Below, in pieces: positions 48,738 through 60,959 of a stretch of 64,000 nt of DNA. Source of the DNA: Aspidapion aeneum (Eukaryota > Arthropoda > Insecta > Coleoptera > Brentidae); the NCBI GenBank assembly GCA_963576565.1, contig OY755042.1, positions 96,776,185 through 96,840,184 on the forward strand. The letters run 5' to 3'. Positions within the stretch are counted from its first letter, which is position 1. The number at the start of each line of letters is the position of its first letter. The position numbers and the translations under genes were made by a program. Below the pieces are notes generated by a model that saw nothing but the letters and a program-made list of their open reading frames with translations, was not told the origin of the DNA and searched no databases.

Positions 48738-51700
48738 ATGTCTTTTCGACCGGCCCCAGGGACTGCTCTTTACAGTTCTCTAAAAGTTCTAAAGGCGTCT
48801 TTTATTTATCCTACAACCGATACACCTAAAGGCTTAAGAATTTATTGGATTGTCCTTGCCATCGTCAAGTTCTTTACTCTTTTTAACTTATTTGGGGTTA
48901 TTATACATTTGGTGGTATCATTACGACGTAAGTTATAATCACACATAAGTCTCAAGTGCACAACGGCCTGAACAAATTGGGCCCTAGATGCACTAACAAA
49001 CTCCTGGAAAACAGAAACAGGCTGCAAACAGGCAATAGAATTCGTAAACCGACCAAAAGCGAACAATCTTATACTTATAAGGAATCCGGAATATATATGT
49101 ATCCAACAAAAATAGCCTGACTTTTCTTTTTTTTTGTGATCCCGCCTTTTACAGTAGCCTTTATTATCCCCGCCGAAATCGGGGATGGGTTTTGCATCAG
49201 ACCGCGTGCCTCATTTGCTTGCTTTACTTAGGGGCGGAACCGGGCGGGGCTCTGTATCCAATAGAATCTATTAAAGGCGGGGTAACACTTTGGCTTTTAA
49301 GAATCACTTTAGAACACCCGGTATGGTAAAAAAACGTTGCGTTGCTGATAGCTAATCTAACAGGACACAACCGGTTAATGGAGTACATAAAACCTATAGG
49401 AGAAAAAAGAGAAATCAAGGCACCTCGTGCCATAGGCATATTGGGAGGCCTACGCAAAGTTAAGACAACAGGCGTTCGGGGTACCTACCCTGAGCGAAGA
49501 AGAACTATACTTGCTCAAATGCGCTGACATAATGCACTTTGGAAAGAGAACACGAAGACTCAATGAGCTAACTAGACATTGAATGAAAGTGACGATAGTG
49601 AGTTTAGGCACAGACCTATTATATAGGTAAATATGGCCTTTCTTTCTGGACCCACAAGTCACTTTTCACACCACAATAATATGTGTAAAACTCTTTTCTT
49701 TTGAGCTTTTATATCGCAATTTGGCCTCCTTGAATTTATAGCAAATTTATTAGATACCCTCATATCCAGAGGTCTTCTGTAAGCAGTTGGGCTACCTACA
49801 GCCAAGTACAGCTGTAAGCAGTTGGGCTACCTACAGCCAAGTACAGGAACGCATTCTGTACTACAAGAATTTCATTACTCTGTACTGAAACGATTTTTCT
49901 GCTCTTTAGTCGTTTCTAAGATAACCTCAATGTTAAGTTCCCTGTTAGCTAGTAGGGACGGTTTGCACAAACCAAGAGGCTCCGGATATTTATCTAACGA
50001 CTCTGTTTTGTAAGCTTTGTGGCTTTGCCATTTGAGTTTTACACACTTGATTCGCGCATGGCCTTGCATACGATAATATAGGGTAAAGGACTTGTCTCCA
50101 TGTCTGCAGTTTAGCTATCCTCCATGCTTCATGTATTATAGAGCTCCTGGCATACAACAAAGAGTATATCCAATGTGGCATAGCCTTTCCTTGCTGTTTA
50201 AACGGCATTTGATACAATATTTTTGTTCATTTTTGTTCGTTCTTTTTATCTTAGTTTTCGCATTTTCCACGTCATGTTTGAGCAGTAGAAGCAAGGAAGA
50301 CTGGTTAGAAGAAGCAGAAAATTTTGTATCTTGCTCGGACTGCCTACTACAGGGGCATTTAACTACTTTTTAAAATATAACTCGAAAATTTATCGCAGCA
50401 TAGACATGTTATATAATTTTGAAATCATAAAAAAATACGAATCTAAAAATTAAGAAGAATTTAAGTTTAAAAAAATGTTCAGTTTGTTGTTACTCGTATA
50501 TATGACAGCTATAAAAAAGTGTCATATGCGTCATTTTTGTTTCATCTTTCAACGGGAAGTAAGAACAAAGTTATGGCAACGTACGTTTATAAAAAATCAC
50601 CCTATACATTAATTGTGTTTTTTTAGACGGCTTGTTTATTGTCTTATTTGAAGACTTTGCATTGATTCCATCATATGTTGGACTCACAATACCCTGCATT
50701 GTGTTTTGTTCTCATCACAGATTCTGGTCAGCTTTCTTCAGGTAATTTTTATCTTTTAATCCTAAATTTTTTATTAATTTTAAAACTAATTTGAATTTTA
50801 AAGATTCAATCTTTATTGTTATCTTTATACTTATTTGTAGTAGATTATTGGACTTTAAAAAATTTGGAAAACCACCCAATTTCGACAGTGTTGCTAAACG
50901 TTTTAACCGATTATCCATTATCACGGTTTTTTGGACTTATTTTACCTCAAGTTTTTACGTTTATGTAAAAGTTACTGAAACCACGTATTGTGAAGAGCTT
51001 AATAAAAAATTGGGCATAAATGAAATTTGTGGTAAGTAAGATTTGCTTAAAAATAATAAGTACCAAATCATTGACAATTATATAAATATTTTTCAATAAA
51101 CGCAAATGGGACATTCATTACCACTAAAATTTAAAAAAGAATCTTATTCTTTTCATGTTTTAGGTATAGTTATGAATTTATTTATTCCCCCATCTCTATT
51201 TTAATCTTTTCTAGCCGAAGAACCTACTTATACATTTTTCCTGTCACTCCCAAAGCACAAAAGGCTGATAACTAAACCCTTCGACAGCCCTTTTGTTTCC
51301 AACCTTTAAGACTGTCCCACACAAATTTAATATTAAAAATAACGACTGCTACTACGAAAAGTAAAACTTACGGTGGTAGTGGTTAAGTCAAGTACCACTA
51401 CGGAATGACGGTTTGTTAGTGTTTACTACTACTACAACGAAATGTCAAATAAGCCTTCAAAAATTCCCTACTATGAGAGAGTCTCTGAGAGATTGTTGAC
51501 AAATGACAAGTGTCATCCATTGGATATTCATCGATGGAAAGCTGATTCACGAAGACTAGAATAGACCGGGGTTCGGATCTTCTTCATTTTTCTTGATACA
51601 AAACTTAAAATTGGAAGGAAATAATGTGTTCGTTTCAGCTTCAAAACTATTCCGCTAACCTACATCTTTGTTTACTTCTCAAGTCCTCGGTTTACCTTTG

Positions 51701-54700
51701 ATACTAAACGATCACATTCAGTTTTAATTGTATTTTAAGTTTGTGTAATAAAAAATAAAGGGGTCTAAAAAAAATAACGACAATACGTCTAGAAAATTAT
51801 ATTTTATAAGGATGTACTAAAAAACAGTAGGAAAATTGCCTTAGTTTTCAAAAAATTCAAAAAATATTAGTTGTTTTTATCATATCTAACTTTGTTTGCA
51901 AAAATCAGCTGCCACCAGTGACGTGAAAATTCGACATAAATACATATAAGATCCGAACACCGGTCTATTCTAGTCACCTTGATGCTGATGGGCTATATAC
52001 AAATAAAAAAGAAACTGATGAAATAATATGGAAATAAAAATCTATAATTTTTACATAAAAAGATTGCTTTTTTCGAAAGTTTTGTTATGCCGCATGTCAA
52101 CGGAGCGTATAATTGGTTGATTTAAAAATTTGAGCCAATCAAAGCCTGACAAAAAAAATCCGCGCGGATAATACGCTCCATGGACAGCCGCCTTTACATG
52201 ACAAAAATGGAAATGGAAGAAACGGAGGAAACTATTCTCGTGGGCATCAAGGTAGAGGGCGAAAATCAAATTTTCGTACATAAAAATATACAGCTGATTC
52301 GAATGACAAATGATAGAGAAATAACTTTCACCAGAAATTGCTCACCGGCTGCCAGAGTCGGTGAGTTTTGGTGGCATCGATTGGTGGATCGGTGGAATCC
52401 ATTCGAACTTCCGAAACCTGATGGATTTCATCGGTTAATTTAGAGACTCTTCCGTCTTCTAGATTCAGACATTTTTTAGGTCTTCTGGCCCCATTTTGGT
52501 CACCAATTGAACTAACCTCTTTGGCTAAAAAAGTCTTGGTTTCTCTACAAATACTTTCGCTTATGTTGGTCGTACCAGGGGGCGTAATGATAGTTTTTCC
52601 TACCGAGACTGTAGTGCTTATTAAAACTAGAGCCGATCATTGCGCTAAGATGTTTCGTAACCTTTTTGATGGTCATACCGGACAAAAGAATGGTAGATAT
52701 GGTCATGATCAATATGGCAAAAAGTTGGATTTTTGTATTGAGTATCATATTGAGCTTTTTGAGTAAGTCTCATTGATCTTTAAACAAAGATATAGATTTA
52801 ATAGTGTTTCTCGAAACCAGCGTAGGTATACATGGTGTCTTATACTCGCCTACTTTTTTAGTATTTTCATATTTGTCCTACATAAAGAAATATATATGTA
52901 GTAGAATGGCAACGCCGCCACATGGTTTCTTTGATTTAATAAACGTCAAACCTACGCAATTTAAAAAAAATTAAAATAAAAAATGGGCGACCGTAAATGC
53001 AGATAATTATTTTTAAAACATTTTAGGCTATGTATGGACTTCAGGGCGGGGTTTAAGTTGTGCATGTGGTGGGGTTCAGCCGCCGCCACTGCAGTAATAG
53101 CTGGAATTTTGACAGAATTTATTCAGGTAAATATTTAAAAAGATCCGCGCGTACTGGTTTAGTTTAGGCTCGGTTCAGTCTCAGACACTTGCAGATAATC
53201 TGTTATTATGCGATCGCTCGCAGACTACAGATCAATACATAAAATAGAAATTTTTTAATAAAAAATTAATCGATTTCGTTAGATTAAATGATAAAATATT
53301 TTGTGGATAAAAAATAATTAACACATTTCTCACACATTTTCAATTAAAAGTTTGTTGGACATCAGAGGAAATACTGACAAAGCTTGTGCACGCTTGTAAA
53401 TAAATCTTCTTCATTAAATTAAATAAGTCAATTCCTTTTGGACCATTCAGTCTCGGCCCCATCTTTCAGTGCCGACGTATTCTTTTCGCGTTTTATTTGA
53501 ACGTAGCCGAGCCGGTCACGTGATTTTACATTTATCCCAATGCTAAATTTTTAGTGCGTTCAGGGGCCGATAGCAGAAACTATAATAGCTTTAAGACGCC
53601 GTAATGTATTGAATCCGAGACCGAACCTTTAATGTTTTTTTTTGCTTCAATACTCTAACCTTGACTTTTAACCAATTTTAATGGTAACTTTCAAAAATTA
53701 ATTTTAAGCCGTTAATTAATTCAAAATGTTTAAAAAATAAATGAAATTATTTGCTACAAGCAGTGATAATATTTCTGGTTATCTCTAACTCTTTTTATTT
53801 ATCTCTTTCCCTTTCTCTATCGTTTCCAATGATGTAGCTCGAGAAAAAATACAGCTGCAGGGGTTGGGTAACACATGCAAAACTTTATCAGAGCACCGCT
53901 CTGTTTAAAGCCAAACACGCAAATCCAAAAGTTCTTAGGAATCTTAAGATTGATTACAGAGCCTTTAGTATACTTAATAAGTAGATATTTATAGACGTTC
54001 TTTTTGTTTTAAATTGGGTTATTTTTAGGTCCGTAACTATGCGGCAATGGCCAGGGGACTAAACTGGATAGTCGGAGTTGCCATGATTTGCCATTGTGGA
54101 CAAACTTTCCAAGATTTGGTATGCAAAAATTAAAATATTAGTTTTGTTAACGGTTTTATTTAGCTTGTCAAAACTTGCAATTCCCGCTTCTCTAACTAAC
54201 CGATTAGTACTGGATTAACGGTGCAATGATGACAAATTTGCTAATTACAAGCCTAAAACTAAACTAGAAACTAAAAATATATTTAAAAAATTCTTAAACG
54301 GTTTGGTTTTAAATCATCCGCTTATCAATTTTGAATGATTAGGCACCAAGGCACATTCATCTAACATTTAGAAGGTTTTTATGCTATACTTCTTTCGCAA
54401 ATTGGATATTCTTGTTCTTCGTACAATAAATGGACTTGTCTCCCTAAAAATTTGATTGCAAGTCCACGTCTCAAAAACCTGGACCAACCAACAGGAATAT
54501 ATGAAACGATTTTAATTTTAATATGTTAAAAGTCGGGTTTGTCTCCTTATTATTCCCTGGTTTTATCAGTGGCGTACACAGGAATGTCTTAAGGAGGTAT
54601 GATGTTGTATTTTATTTAATTTTTTTATTAATGAAATATGTGGAAAAAATCTTAGGCTCAGGGGATAGGCCGAGCTCCGAGGCCCTCCCTGGGTGCGCTC

Positions 54701-55314
54701 ATGTTTTATTCCTCTTTTTAACATTTTAATTTATTTTCTCGTAGCTCTTACCGATTTACAATGCTGTTTACTTCTCAAAATGGTACGAAGCCGACGTAAA
54801 AATTCAAAAAAAGTTAAAACTAGTTATACAAAGGTCTCAAGAACCAATAGTTTTGGACGCTATGCCTTGCGGTGATCATAATTATGGTCTTTTCTTAAAG
54901 GTAAAATTAAAAAGATAAGCAGCTAATTGTTCAGTGACCAATAGCGTAGCTCCAGCGATCGAATGGGGGGGGGGGGGTTAGTGTATAAATGTATATATCG
55001 AAAATTTTATACAAAGATTTTCGAACAGGTTTACTAACAATGCACACAATTTTTTGCCTCTTTGAACTCCTAAACCCCTTCCAGCGCTACTCGCCTGTCT
55101 GTGACAAAATTTATTAACCTGCGTTATAAAAAACCCAAGTAAAAGACAACGGTTTTTACGCAATATCTTTGTAAATTGTTGCAAAAAATTATTTTCAAAC
55201 ATTTCACAAAAAGTCTCGTTTTTTTTAAAGCAAGTTAAAATGATACCGTTGTTATAATTTTAGCTATCAAAGGCCTGTTACTCTGTTCTAACGTTGATAA
55301 ATAAGAAGAATTAA
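48738..55314 (+). CDS. Insect odorant receptor, complete, eight exons
   Basis: Exons 48738-48927, 50627-50741, 50841-51031, 52480-52762, 53027-53126, 54029-54118, 54745-54900 and 55264-55314 all end at GT and begin after AG. They join in phase (1,2,1,2,0,0,0) to give 391 residues, the usual size for this family. Hydrophobic segments fall near residues 35-62, 70-93, 127-147, 180-210, 270-293, 305-330 and 373-388. Family hallmarks are NEICGGLLAPFWSP in extracellular loop 2, LDFCIEYHIELFELC before segment 5, and the C-terminal block SKWYEADVKIQKKL, VIQRSQEPIVLDA and LSKACYSVLTLINKKN. Insect odorant receptors form cation channels with the co-receptor Orco in olfactory neuron dendrites; ligand cannot be read from sequence. 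The frame has no stops, so it looks functional. Introns 1, 3, 5 and 6 are enlarged by repeats. Confidence 0.93.
48955..49600 (+). pseudogene. RNase H-type LINE fragment in receptor intron 1
   Basis: Broken frames read ALDALTNSWKTETGCKQAIE, then after unrelated sequence (about 49090-49335) LIANLTGHNRLMEYIKPIGE, and near the end FGVPTLSEEELYLLKCADI. These are the RNase H domain end and the C-terminal tail of an I/R1/LOA-type LINE. The ~245-bp interruption may be another insertion. Orientation is the same as the host gene. Confidence 0.6.
49777..49846 (+). repeat. 35-bp perfect tandem duplication
   Basis: CTGTAAGCAGTTGGGCTACC followed by TACAGCCAAGTACAG occurs twice in immediate succession (49777 and 49812), without mismatch. 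It lies in intron 1 of the receptor gene. Confidence 0.85.
51554..51975. mobile_element. 422-bp element with 28-bp inverted repeats
   Basis: The left end GACTAGAATAGACCGGGGTT continues CGGATCTT. The right end is its inverse with a single G/T change. No open frame is present and the target duplication was not resolved. It lies within receptor intron 3. Confidence 0.65.
52101..52195 (+). repeat. Dispersed ~85-bp repeat with CCGCGCGG core, copy 2
   Basis: ATTGGTTGATTTAAAAATTT, GAGCCAATCAAAGCCTGA, TCCGCGCGGATAA and ACGCTCCATGGACAG occur in the same order as at 30412-30495. It is located in receptor intron 3. Confidence 0.6.
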
Positions 55315-55646
55315 ATATTTATTTTGTTTCCCCATGACCATATAAACAACTGATAGTAATAAAGTAAGTCAAAATAGATTAAGACATAAACATGTTCTTA
55401 GGAGTTACATACAGTTTATATTAGACATAAAATAGTGGACAGCCAAAATGTTTTCCGTAACTATTAATGTTATAAACAAGCCATTCAATCATTGTTTAGA
55501 TAGATACCTTCCTTAAGGTATAATAGTTATAGTTAATCAACATCTGAAAATGCGAATGGTTTATGAGCAAAACACAGAGGAAAACCGTTTGCGCCTGAGG
55601 CCTGGCAACGCTGCTGCTCAAGCAATTATTCACAACCTAGCCGCTA

Positions 55647-56028
55647 CAGCGGCGTAGCGTGGGGGGGGGGCGCGGGGGGTTCGTCGCCCCCCCGCCCCGA
55701 GGGTAGTGGCGCCCCATAGGTGGGAGAGGCGCCCTTGTGTCGTATCGGCCGCCCCCTCAGACATGATGACCTTTTTTTGTTTTTGTTTTTGAGTTGGAAG
55801 AGGAAGATTTAGTCAGACGCGCCCTTGTGACTTATCGGGCGCCCCCTGACATATGATGACCTTTTGTTTTTTTTGTTTTTTTTTTTGGAGACGGCGCGGT
55901 TCAAATTTCTACGGCGCGGTTCTTTTTTTTGGTCGCAAGATTTGTGCTGTAAGATTTTTCATTAGTTTTCAGAGGCGCCCTTTTTAGCTGTTGCCCCCCC
56001 CCGCCCTTTCGGGCACGCTACGCCGCTG
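55647..56028. mobile_element. GC-rich hAT-type MITE, copy 2, exact 8-bp duplication
   Basis: The same CAGCGGCGTAGCG ends as at 34700, opposite orientation, 382 bp. AGCCGCTA flanks both sides exactly (55639-55646 and 56029-56036). Interior GGCGCC and CGGCCGCCCC blocks, and poly-T runs in place of the poly-A of copy 1, are collinear when reversed. It is located 330 bp downstream of the receptor stop codon. Confidence 0.87.
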
Positions 56029-56039
56029 AGCCGCTATAG

Positions 56040-58540
56040 GTTTCTTTCACCAGCCCATGAAACTTGAGTTGTGTTTAAACATCACTGCGAGATGGAGGGC
56101 CACCATCGTGTGATATTATTATCAACAGATATCTGTTGACAACACTGACATTATTCTGTATTGTAGTGTGATAACATAAAAAATTTTCTAGGCTATAAAG
56201 AAAATAAACACAACAGAAACTCAATAACGTAGATACAGGAAACAAATAGGCCAGCCAAAATACACCGAAAACACAACCGAAAATATTAGGTTAATTTTTT
56301 AATAATGTGTTACGGTTGTTGACAACAGAATACTCAATAGCCAAACAGTTTTGGCAGTGATTTCGTGTGATTTCTCGACCAAAGGGCCATCCTTCTTTTA
56401 AGACCTCTATGGAAATATTAGGTTAGGTTTCTCGAGATTTTTTTCAATGTTACCAAACTACAATCCATTTAAAAAAAAATCAGTGTTGCCAACAGAAATC
56501 GTCACGTGATGGTCTACCCTTTTCGGCAGCCAACTGACTGGCTATCCATTTTGTTAAGACATCCGTTCAAGGCGCGACGCGAAGTTGCCAAGTTTTGCTT
56601 AAAGTATAGGGCTTTGGTAAAGCACGCGTGAATCTTTTGCATTCTAAATTGAGGAACTGCACCTATTATTGTATTTCACTTACTAGTTAATAAGCAATAT
56701 ACACACAATCTTGAAGAATGATTTCGTCTTATATTTTGCTTTGGTTCCTCTAGAAATTTAAAATATTAAAAAAGTACATAAATCTACTTATCCAGGTACA
56801 TCTAAAAAACTTATACCGGGTGAACAGGTCCACATCTAGGGGGCTTAATTTCTATAAGATGATAAAAAACAGATAGAGTATAGCATGAATTAATAAGGGA
56901 CCGCATAACGACCGATTCCCGTCGAAAGCGTTTCAGCATTACCAAATGTAACCTTGAGAAATAACTACAGACTCAAGTGGTCGCAGTCGTCAAGGGGCGG
57001 ACAACTTGAAACATTTGCTTAGGGCAAGAATTATTACATGACTTGATGTTTAGATACAAGAGGTGGACTATTAAAAACGTAAAATTTTAATTATTTAGTT
57101 TTATTAATAAAATAAATTGGCTGTGTGAATACATACGATAAATCAAGAACACCTCAAACGATTTTTAACCCAATATGATACAAAAGTCTTTTGTTGGCAT
57201 TAGGTTTTGGTTAAAAAGAAAGAGTTGACAGTATTATTTAACCAATTTTTCCTTAAAACTATCAGTTATAACTGTACTTATTGTATCGATTTTTATTCAA
57301 ACATTTTCTTTTTTGGATTTAAAACATTTTTACCAGTAGCCCATTTCGCTCTTTGACAAAAAGTGCAGCATTGTTCTAAAAATTTAATTAACGTAAAAAT
57401 ATTTATGCTACCTGCGGCGTTTTTTTCTGGATTCAAACTTTTTTTGTAGGTTTTGAGTTATCAAAAAAGTTTACTTTGTATCTGTTTTCGCCTGCAATAT
57501 TTTCTGAAAATTTTGTCTCCGATTCATTTTATTCAAATGTCTGCTCCTTTTCTTAAATTTTCAATTGTGGACTAAGAGGGACTACTACTCATAATTTTGA
57601 TATTTGTCTAGAAAAAGTACTTAATCAGGATCTACTTTTGAGGCTTCATACCACCCCCTAGGGTTTCGCCCCCTAACGCGTCCCCTACCCGCGCTACGTC
57701 ACTGTTGCCCACCATTACCATTTTTTATGGTTGGACTAAAAATGCAATAAACAACTAAAATTAAATAATAGGTAGCTGACTTGTAGATAGGTAAGTTATT
57801 TTTCAAAAAAAAATGACTAGTGAATGTGAAACGAAACTATTGTAATGTAAGTGAAATATTTACTTTTAGGAACAAGCAGAATTTTAATGTATTATTCTGA
57901 TTGTGTATCGCGTCGCTTCTCTGATATTTTTGCTAAACCGGCAACGTTGTTTTTACGCATTTTTATAAATATCCTACCCATAGATAGAAGGCTGGTCAAG
58001 CTGTATATAGCTTTATTAACTAATTTTCAATTTCCAGTGGATGTACACAGTTTTTTTAAATTAATAAGTTTCTAGGAAATATTTCCTTTCGTTCAAAATC
58101 TAGAGCATCACTAGAGGCTGCGAAGATGATGCTAATTATTTAAAAGTTTAGAAAAGGAGATACCTTTGCAAAGCTCTTAGTATTTAAGAAAATTGGGGGT
58201 GGCAATACACATTTTTTTTTTTATAAATGAATGCAGTGAGCCTATACAAAATGCTTGTTATTTATGTTTATTCCCTAATACATTTCCCGCCTATTTAAAC
58301 CGCCTTCAAGAAAATGGAGTCCTTTATCCTTTTATCCAATCCAATTTTTACCTTTTGCAGACAATTTTTAGTTACGTTATATTTTTATCGTATATCTTAA
58401 AAGCCTGTTTCGTGTTATGTAGGCAAATTTAAATAAAAAGTTTCGAAAACAACTAGGGAAAAACTGAAAAACCAAGTCCAGTAAAAAACAATATATATAA
58501 GACTAGGTCTGATCACTTTTGGTTAGTTAGTGAACACTGT
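56040..58540. other. Intergenic DNA downstream of the receptor
   Basis: No gene is supported. A solitary CGCTACGTCACTG end near 57690 suggests another decayed element of the GTAGCG type. The open frame at 57851-58075 has no recognisable features. Confidence 0.4.
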
Positions 58541-58548
58541 TGCCAAAC

Positions 58549-58700
58549 GACACATATCTACCAGTTTTTATAAAAAATAAGTTTCAATAAATGGCATAAA
58601 ATTAAATCTACCGGTTGGTTCAAATGACATATATCTACCAGTTTTTATAAAAAATAAGTTTCAATAAGTGGCATAAAATTTAATCTACCGGTTTGTAGCT
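58549..58700 (+). repeat. 77-bp tandem duplication
   Basis: ATATCTACCAGTTTTTATAA, then GTTTCAATAA, GGCATAAAATT and ATCTACCGGTT occur twice with an offset of 77 bases and only a few changes. Confidence 0.8.
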
Positions 58701-59286
58701 CTTGAAAAAATTGTCTGTTATCAAAGAAATTTTAAATTTGGGTTAAATTCTGATACAACATATAATGCGCGGCAGCACTGTCTCTAAATAAAGGAACTCA
58801 AGTTTGCGTTAATCGGCCACAAGTAAGGTCAAACGTTATCCTACAGAAAGGGATAAAGTTCAAACCAGGCAACTGCGCATGCCTTAAATAAATGATAACG
58901 TGAAAAATTGGAAATGCAAAAACGTTCCTAAAGTTTAGCGCCATATTGGGCACATTAAGGCGGTCCAAAAAACTATAGAGTGAAACTTTTTACTTTTTAT
59001 ACATATAGGATAAGTAGTAGGTATGTCAGTAAAGGTTGGATAATTAGCAGGTTCATTAGCCCCTTCCTTATGAGACCGCGTCGGTGCCGCCTGTGTTGAT
59101 TCAAAAATGTATAAAACCCATACTAATAACAATATAATAATAATAAGTTAAAGTATGTATGAGCAAAAATATTTTTCTTATTGTATCTATTTTTGGTATG
59201 GGATAAAATAAATTATGTAAAATTATCTTAGTATTTTAAAAACACTTAAGGTGAGTGTACATATTATCGACAGTGTAAGGGAAATA

Positions 59287-59775
59287 CAGTGAAACCTCTC
59301 CTTGCGGACACCTCTATTAAGCGGACACTCCCTTTAAGCGGACAAATTTTTTGGAACCAAGCTTTTTACTATTTCTTTACATGTAAAATTCCCTCCTATA
59401 ACCGGACACTCTAATAACCGGACGTGGACAATTTTTTTTGGTTAAAAAATTTTGAAACCTCTGTGGTGGGGGCGGGACTGCTGTGTTTTATTTTTATTGT
59501 TCAATTGGGTACCTAGTAATAGATCTCTTTGAAATAGTGCCTAGTAAAAAACTTCTTAGTTTACGTGAAAAAATGGAAGTTGTTAACGTTTCGGAGAAGG
59601 AACATCTATCAGCACGAAAGATCGCTGAAAAATTTAATATCGAAAAAGCTCAAGCAGCGGAAATTGTTAATAAATATATATTACAATTTCGCAGTTCCCT
59701 CTCATAAGCGGACACCTCCAATAAGCGGACGAAATCGACGGAACCGTGAGTGTCCGCTTATGGGAGGTTTCACTG
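59287..59775 (+). mobile_element. pogo/Tigger-like element with transposase HTH remnant
   Basis: The ends CAGTGAAACCTCTCC and its inverse at 59760-59775 (GGAGGTTTCACTG) are flanked by TA on both sides (59285-59286 and 59776-59777). The subterminal region carries several GCGGACA and ACCGGAC motifs on both sides. An open stretch within 59483-59707 encodes LREKMEVVNVSEKEHLSARK and IAEKFNIEKAQAAEIVNKY, which matches the N-terminal helix-turn-helix of pogo/CENP-B-like transposases. The catalytic DDE domain is missing: the frame runs straight into the right subterminal repeats. The copy is 489 bp and non-autonomous. Confidence 0.82.
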
Positions 59776-59779
59776 TATT

Positions 59780-60780
59780 GACTTTCGTAGGCAATAAAAA
59801 ATTATTCTGAACTACTAACGAGCTTATTTTTTTTTTCTTGGATAAAATCAAGGGTCTATTTTACTAAAATTATGTTTTTTTATGTTTATTTTTAACCGTA
59901 ATAAAAAAAAAGTCAAAATGTTCTTTATATTGATACTTTTTAAAATAAAGGGAACATGGGCCCTTTATTGAACTTATTACCGACAATTTTTTTTTAATGA
60001 ATATTTTTATTTTATTTAATATAATTATATTAAATAAAAAAATTTGTAGCCGAAAATATCGTATTATTATAAATTTTTTAATTTAACATCTTATTTTACA
60101 AAGTAGATACGAATCTACCTAACAAAATTTAAAGTATCTAGATGTAATAAAAGAATGTGATTAGGTACCCATTTACTTAAAACTAATTTTCAAAATACTT
60201 TTAGTAAGTAATATATTATCAGACTGCTTTTCTAATTAACAATAACAAAAATAAACATTAGGAAATGTGTACACCCATCCTAGTCCCGGCATTTTTAAAT
60301 TTCTCATATACAGAATATGCTGATTTTTAGAGAAATTATAACAAAAGGAAAAAATAATAAAAACACAATAATTTGACTTGTTATTCAACAACTGATGTAT
60401 TTGTTCCTTTGTTGCAAATTCTTAATGCTTATTACCTAAACAAAATTTCGCCAATTTTTTAGCAGATATCAGCGATGCTATCTTTTTTAGACTGAGCATG
60501 ACATCGATATTTTAAAACAGATTTAATGTAGATATTTATTTTAAGACATAAATAATAATATAATGGATGGCCCCCTTCACTTTTAAAATGTCAAACAAAC
60601 GAAATATAATCCGAGAAAAATTTTGAAATGTATAACTTCTTAAAATGCAAATATCGCAAAATTTTAATATTGGCCATACCATAAATGTTTTGTTCTCATC
60701 TATAATTCCACACTACCTTGATTTATATCGCCAACTCAGTTTATTTTAAATAAATAAAAACGTAACAATAATAAAAATTT
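59780..60780. other. AT-rich gap
   Basis: No gene, repeat array or motif could be supported in this kilobase. Confidence 0.45.
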
Positions 60781-60959
60781 CACGAGTGAAACGACAGCAA
60801 ACCAAGAGAACTAAGTCCATGGGGGGACGAAAACGTCCATTGATCTATAAGGAAAAAATACATTTCGTCACAGTTCATCCAGACCATGCTATCACCGTCT
60901 CCACGGTGTCTTTTCGGAACCGAAAACAATGAGTTAACAAAGTATAAAAGGCAACTTCA

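Larger units (their letters stand above)
51478..52452. mobile_element. Composite inverted-repeat insertion filling receptor intron 3
   Basis: The ends GAGAGAGTCTCTGAGAG and TAGAGACTCTTCC are inverse-like, and the right end GATGGATTTCATCGGTTAAT resembles the right end of the Harbinger-like element at 28801. A second, better-defined element lies inside at 51554-51975, with ends GACTAGAATAGACCGG and GTTCGGATCTT in inverse copy. The insertion ends only about 28 bases before exon 4, close to its branch site. Outer boundaries are approximate. Confidence 0.5.

Noticed and set aside
53160..53640. Weak inverted ends (GGCTCGGTTCAGTCTC and GAGACCGAACC) in receptor intron 5
   Set aside because: Matches are short and gapped, and no target duplication was found, so I do not call an element.
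58037..58065. Alternative last exon for the receptor after TTTCCAG (W-M-Y-T-V-F-L-N)
   Set aside because: It is too short to complete segment 7, whereas 55264-55314 gives the expected KACYSVLTLI ending in the right phase and much closer.
58193..58432. Open frame ending ILKACFVLC, resembling a receptor C terminus
   Set aside because: No other receptor exon lies nearby, splice signals are absent and the match is only a few residues.
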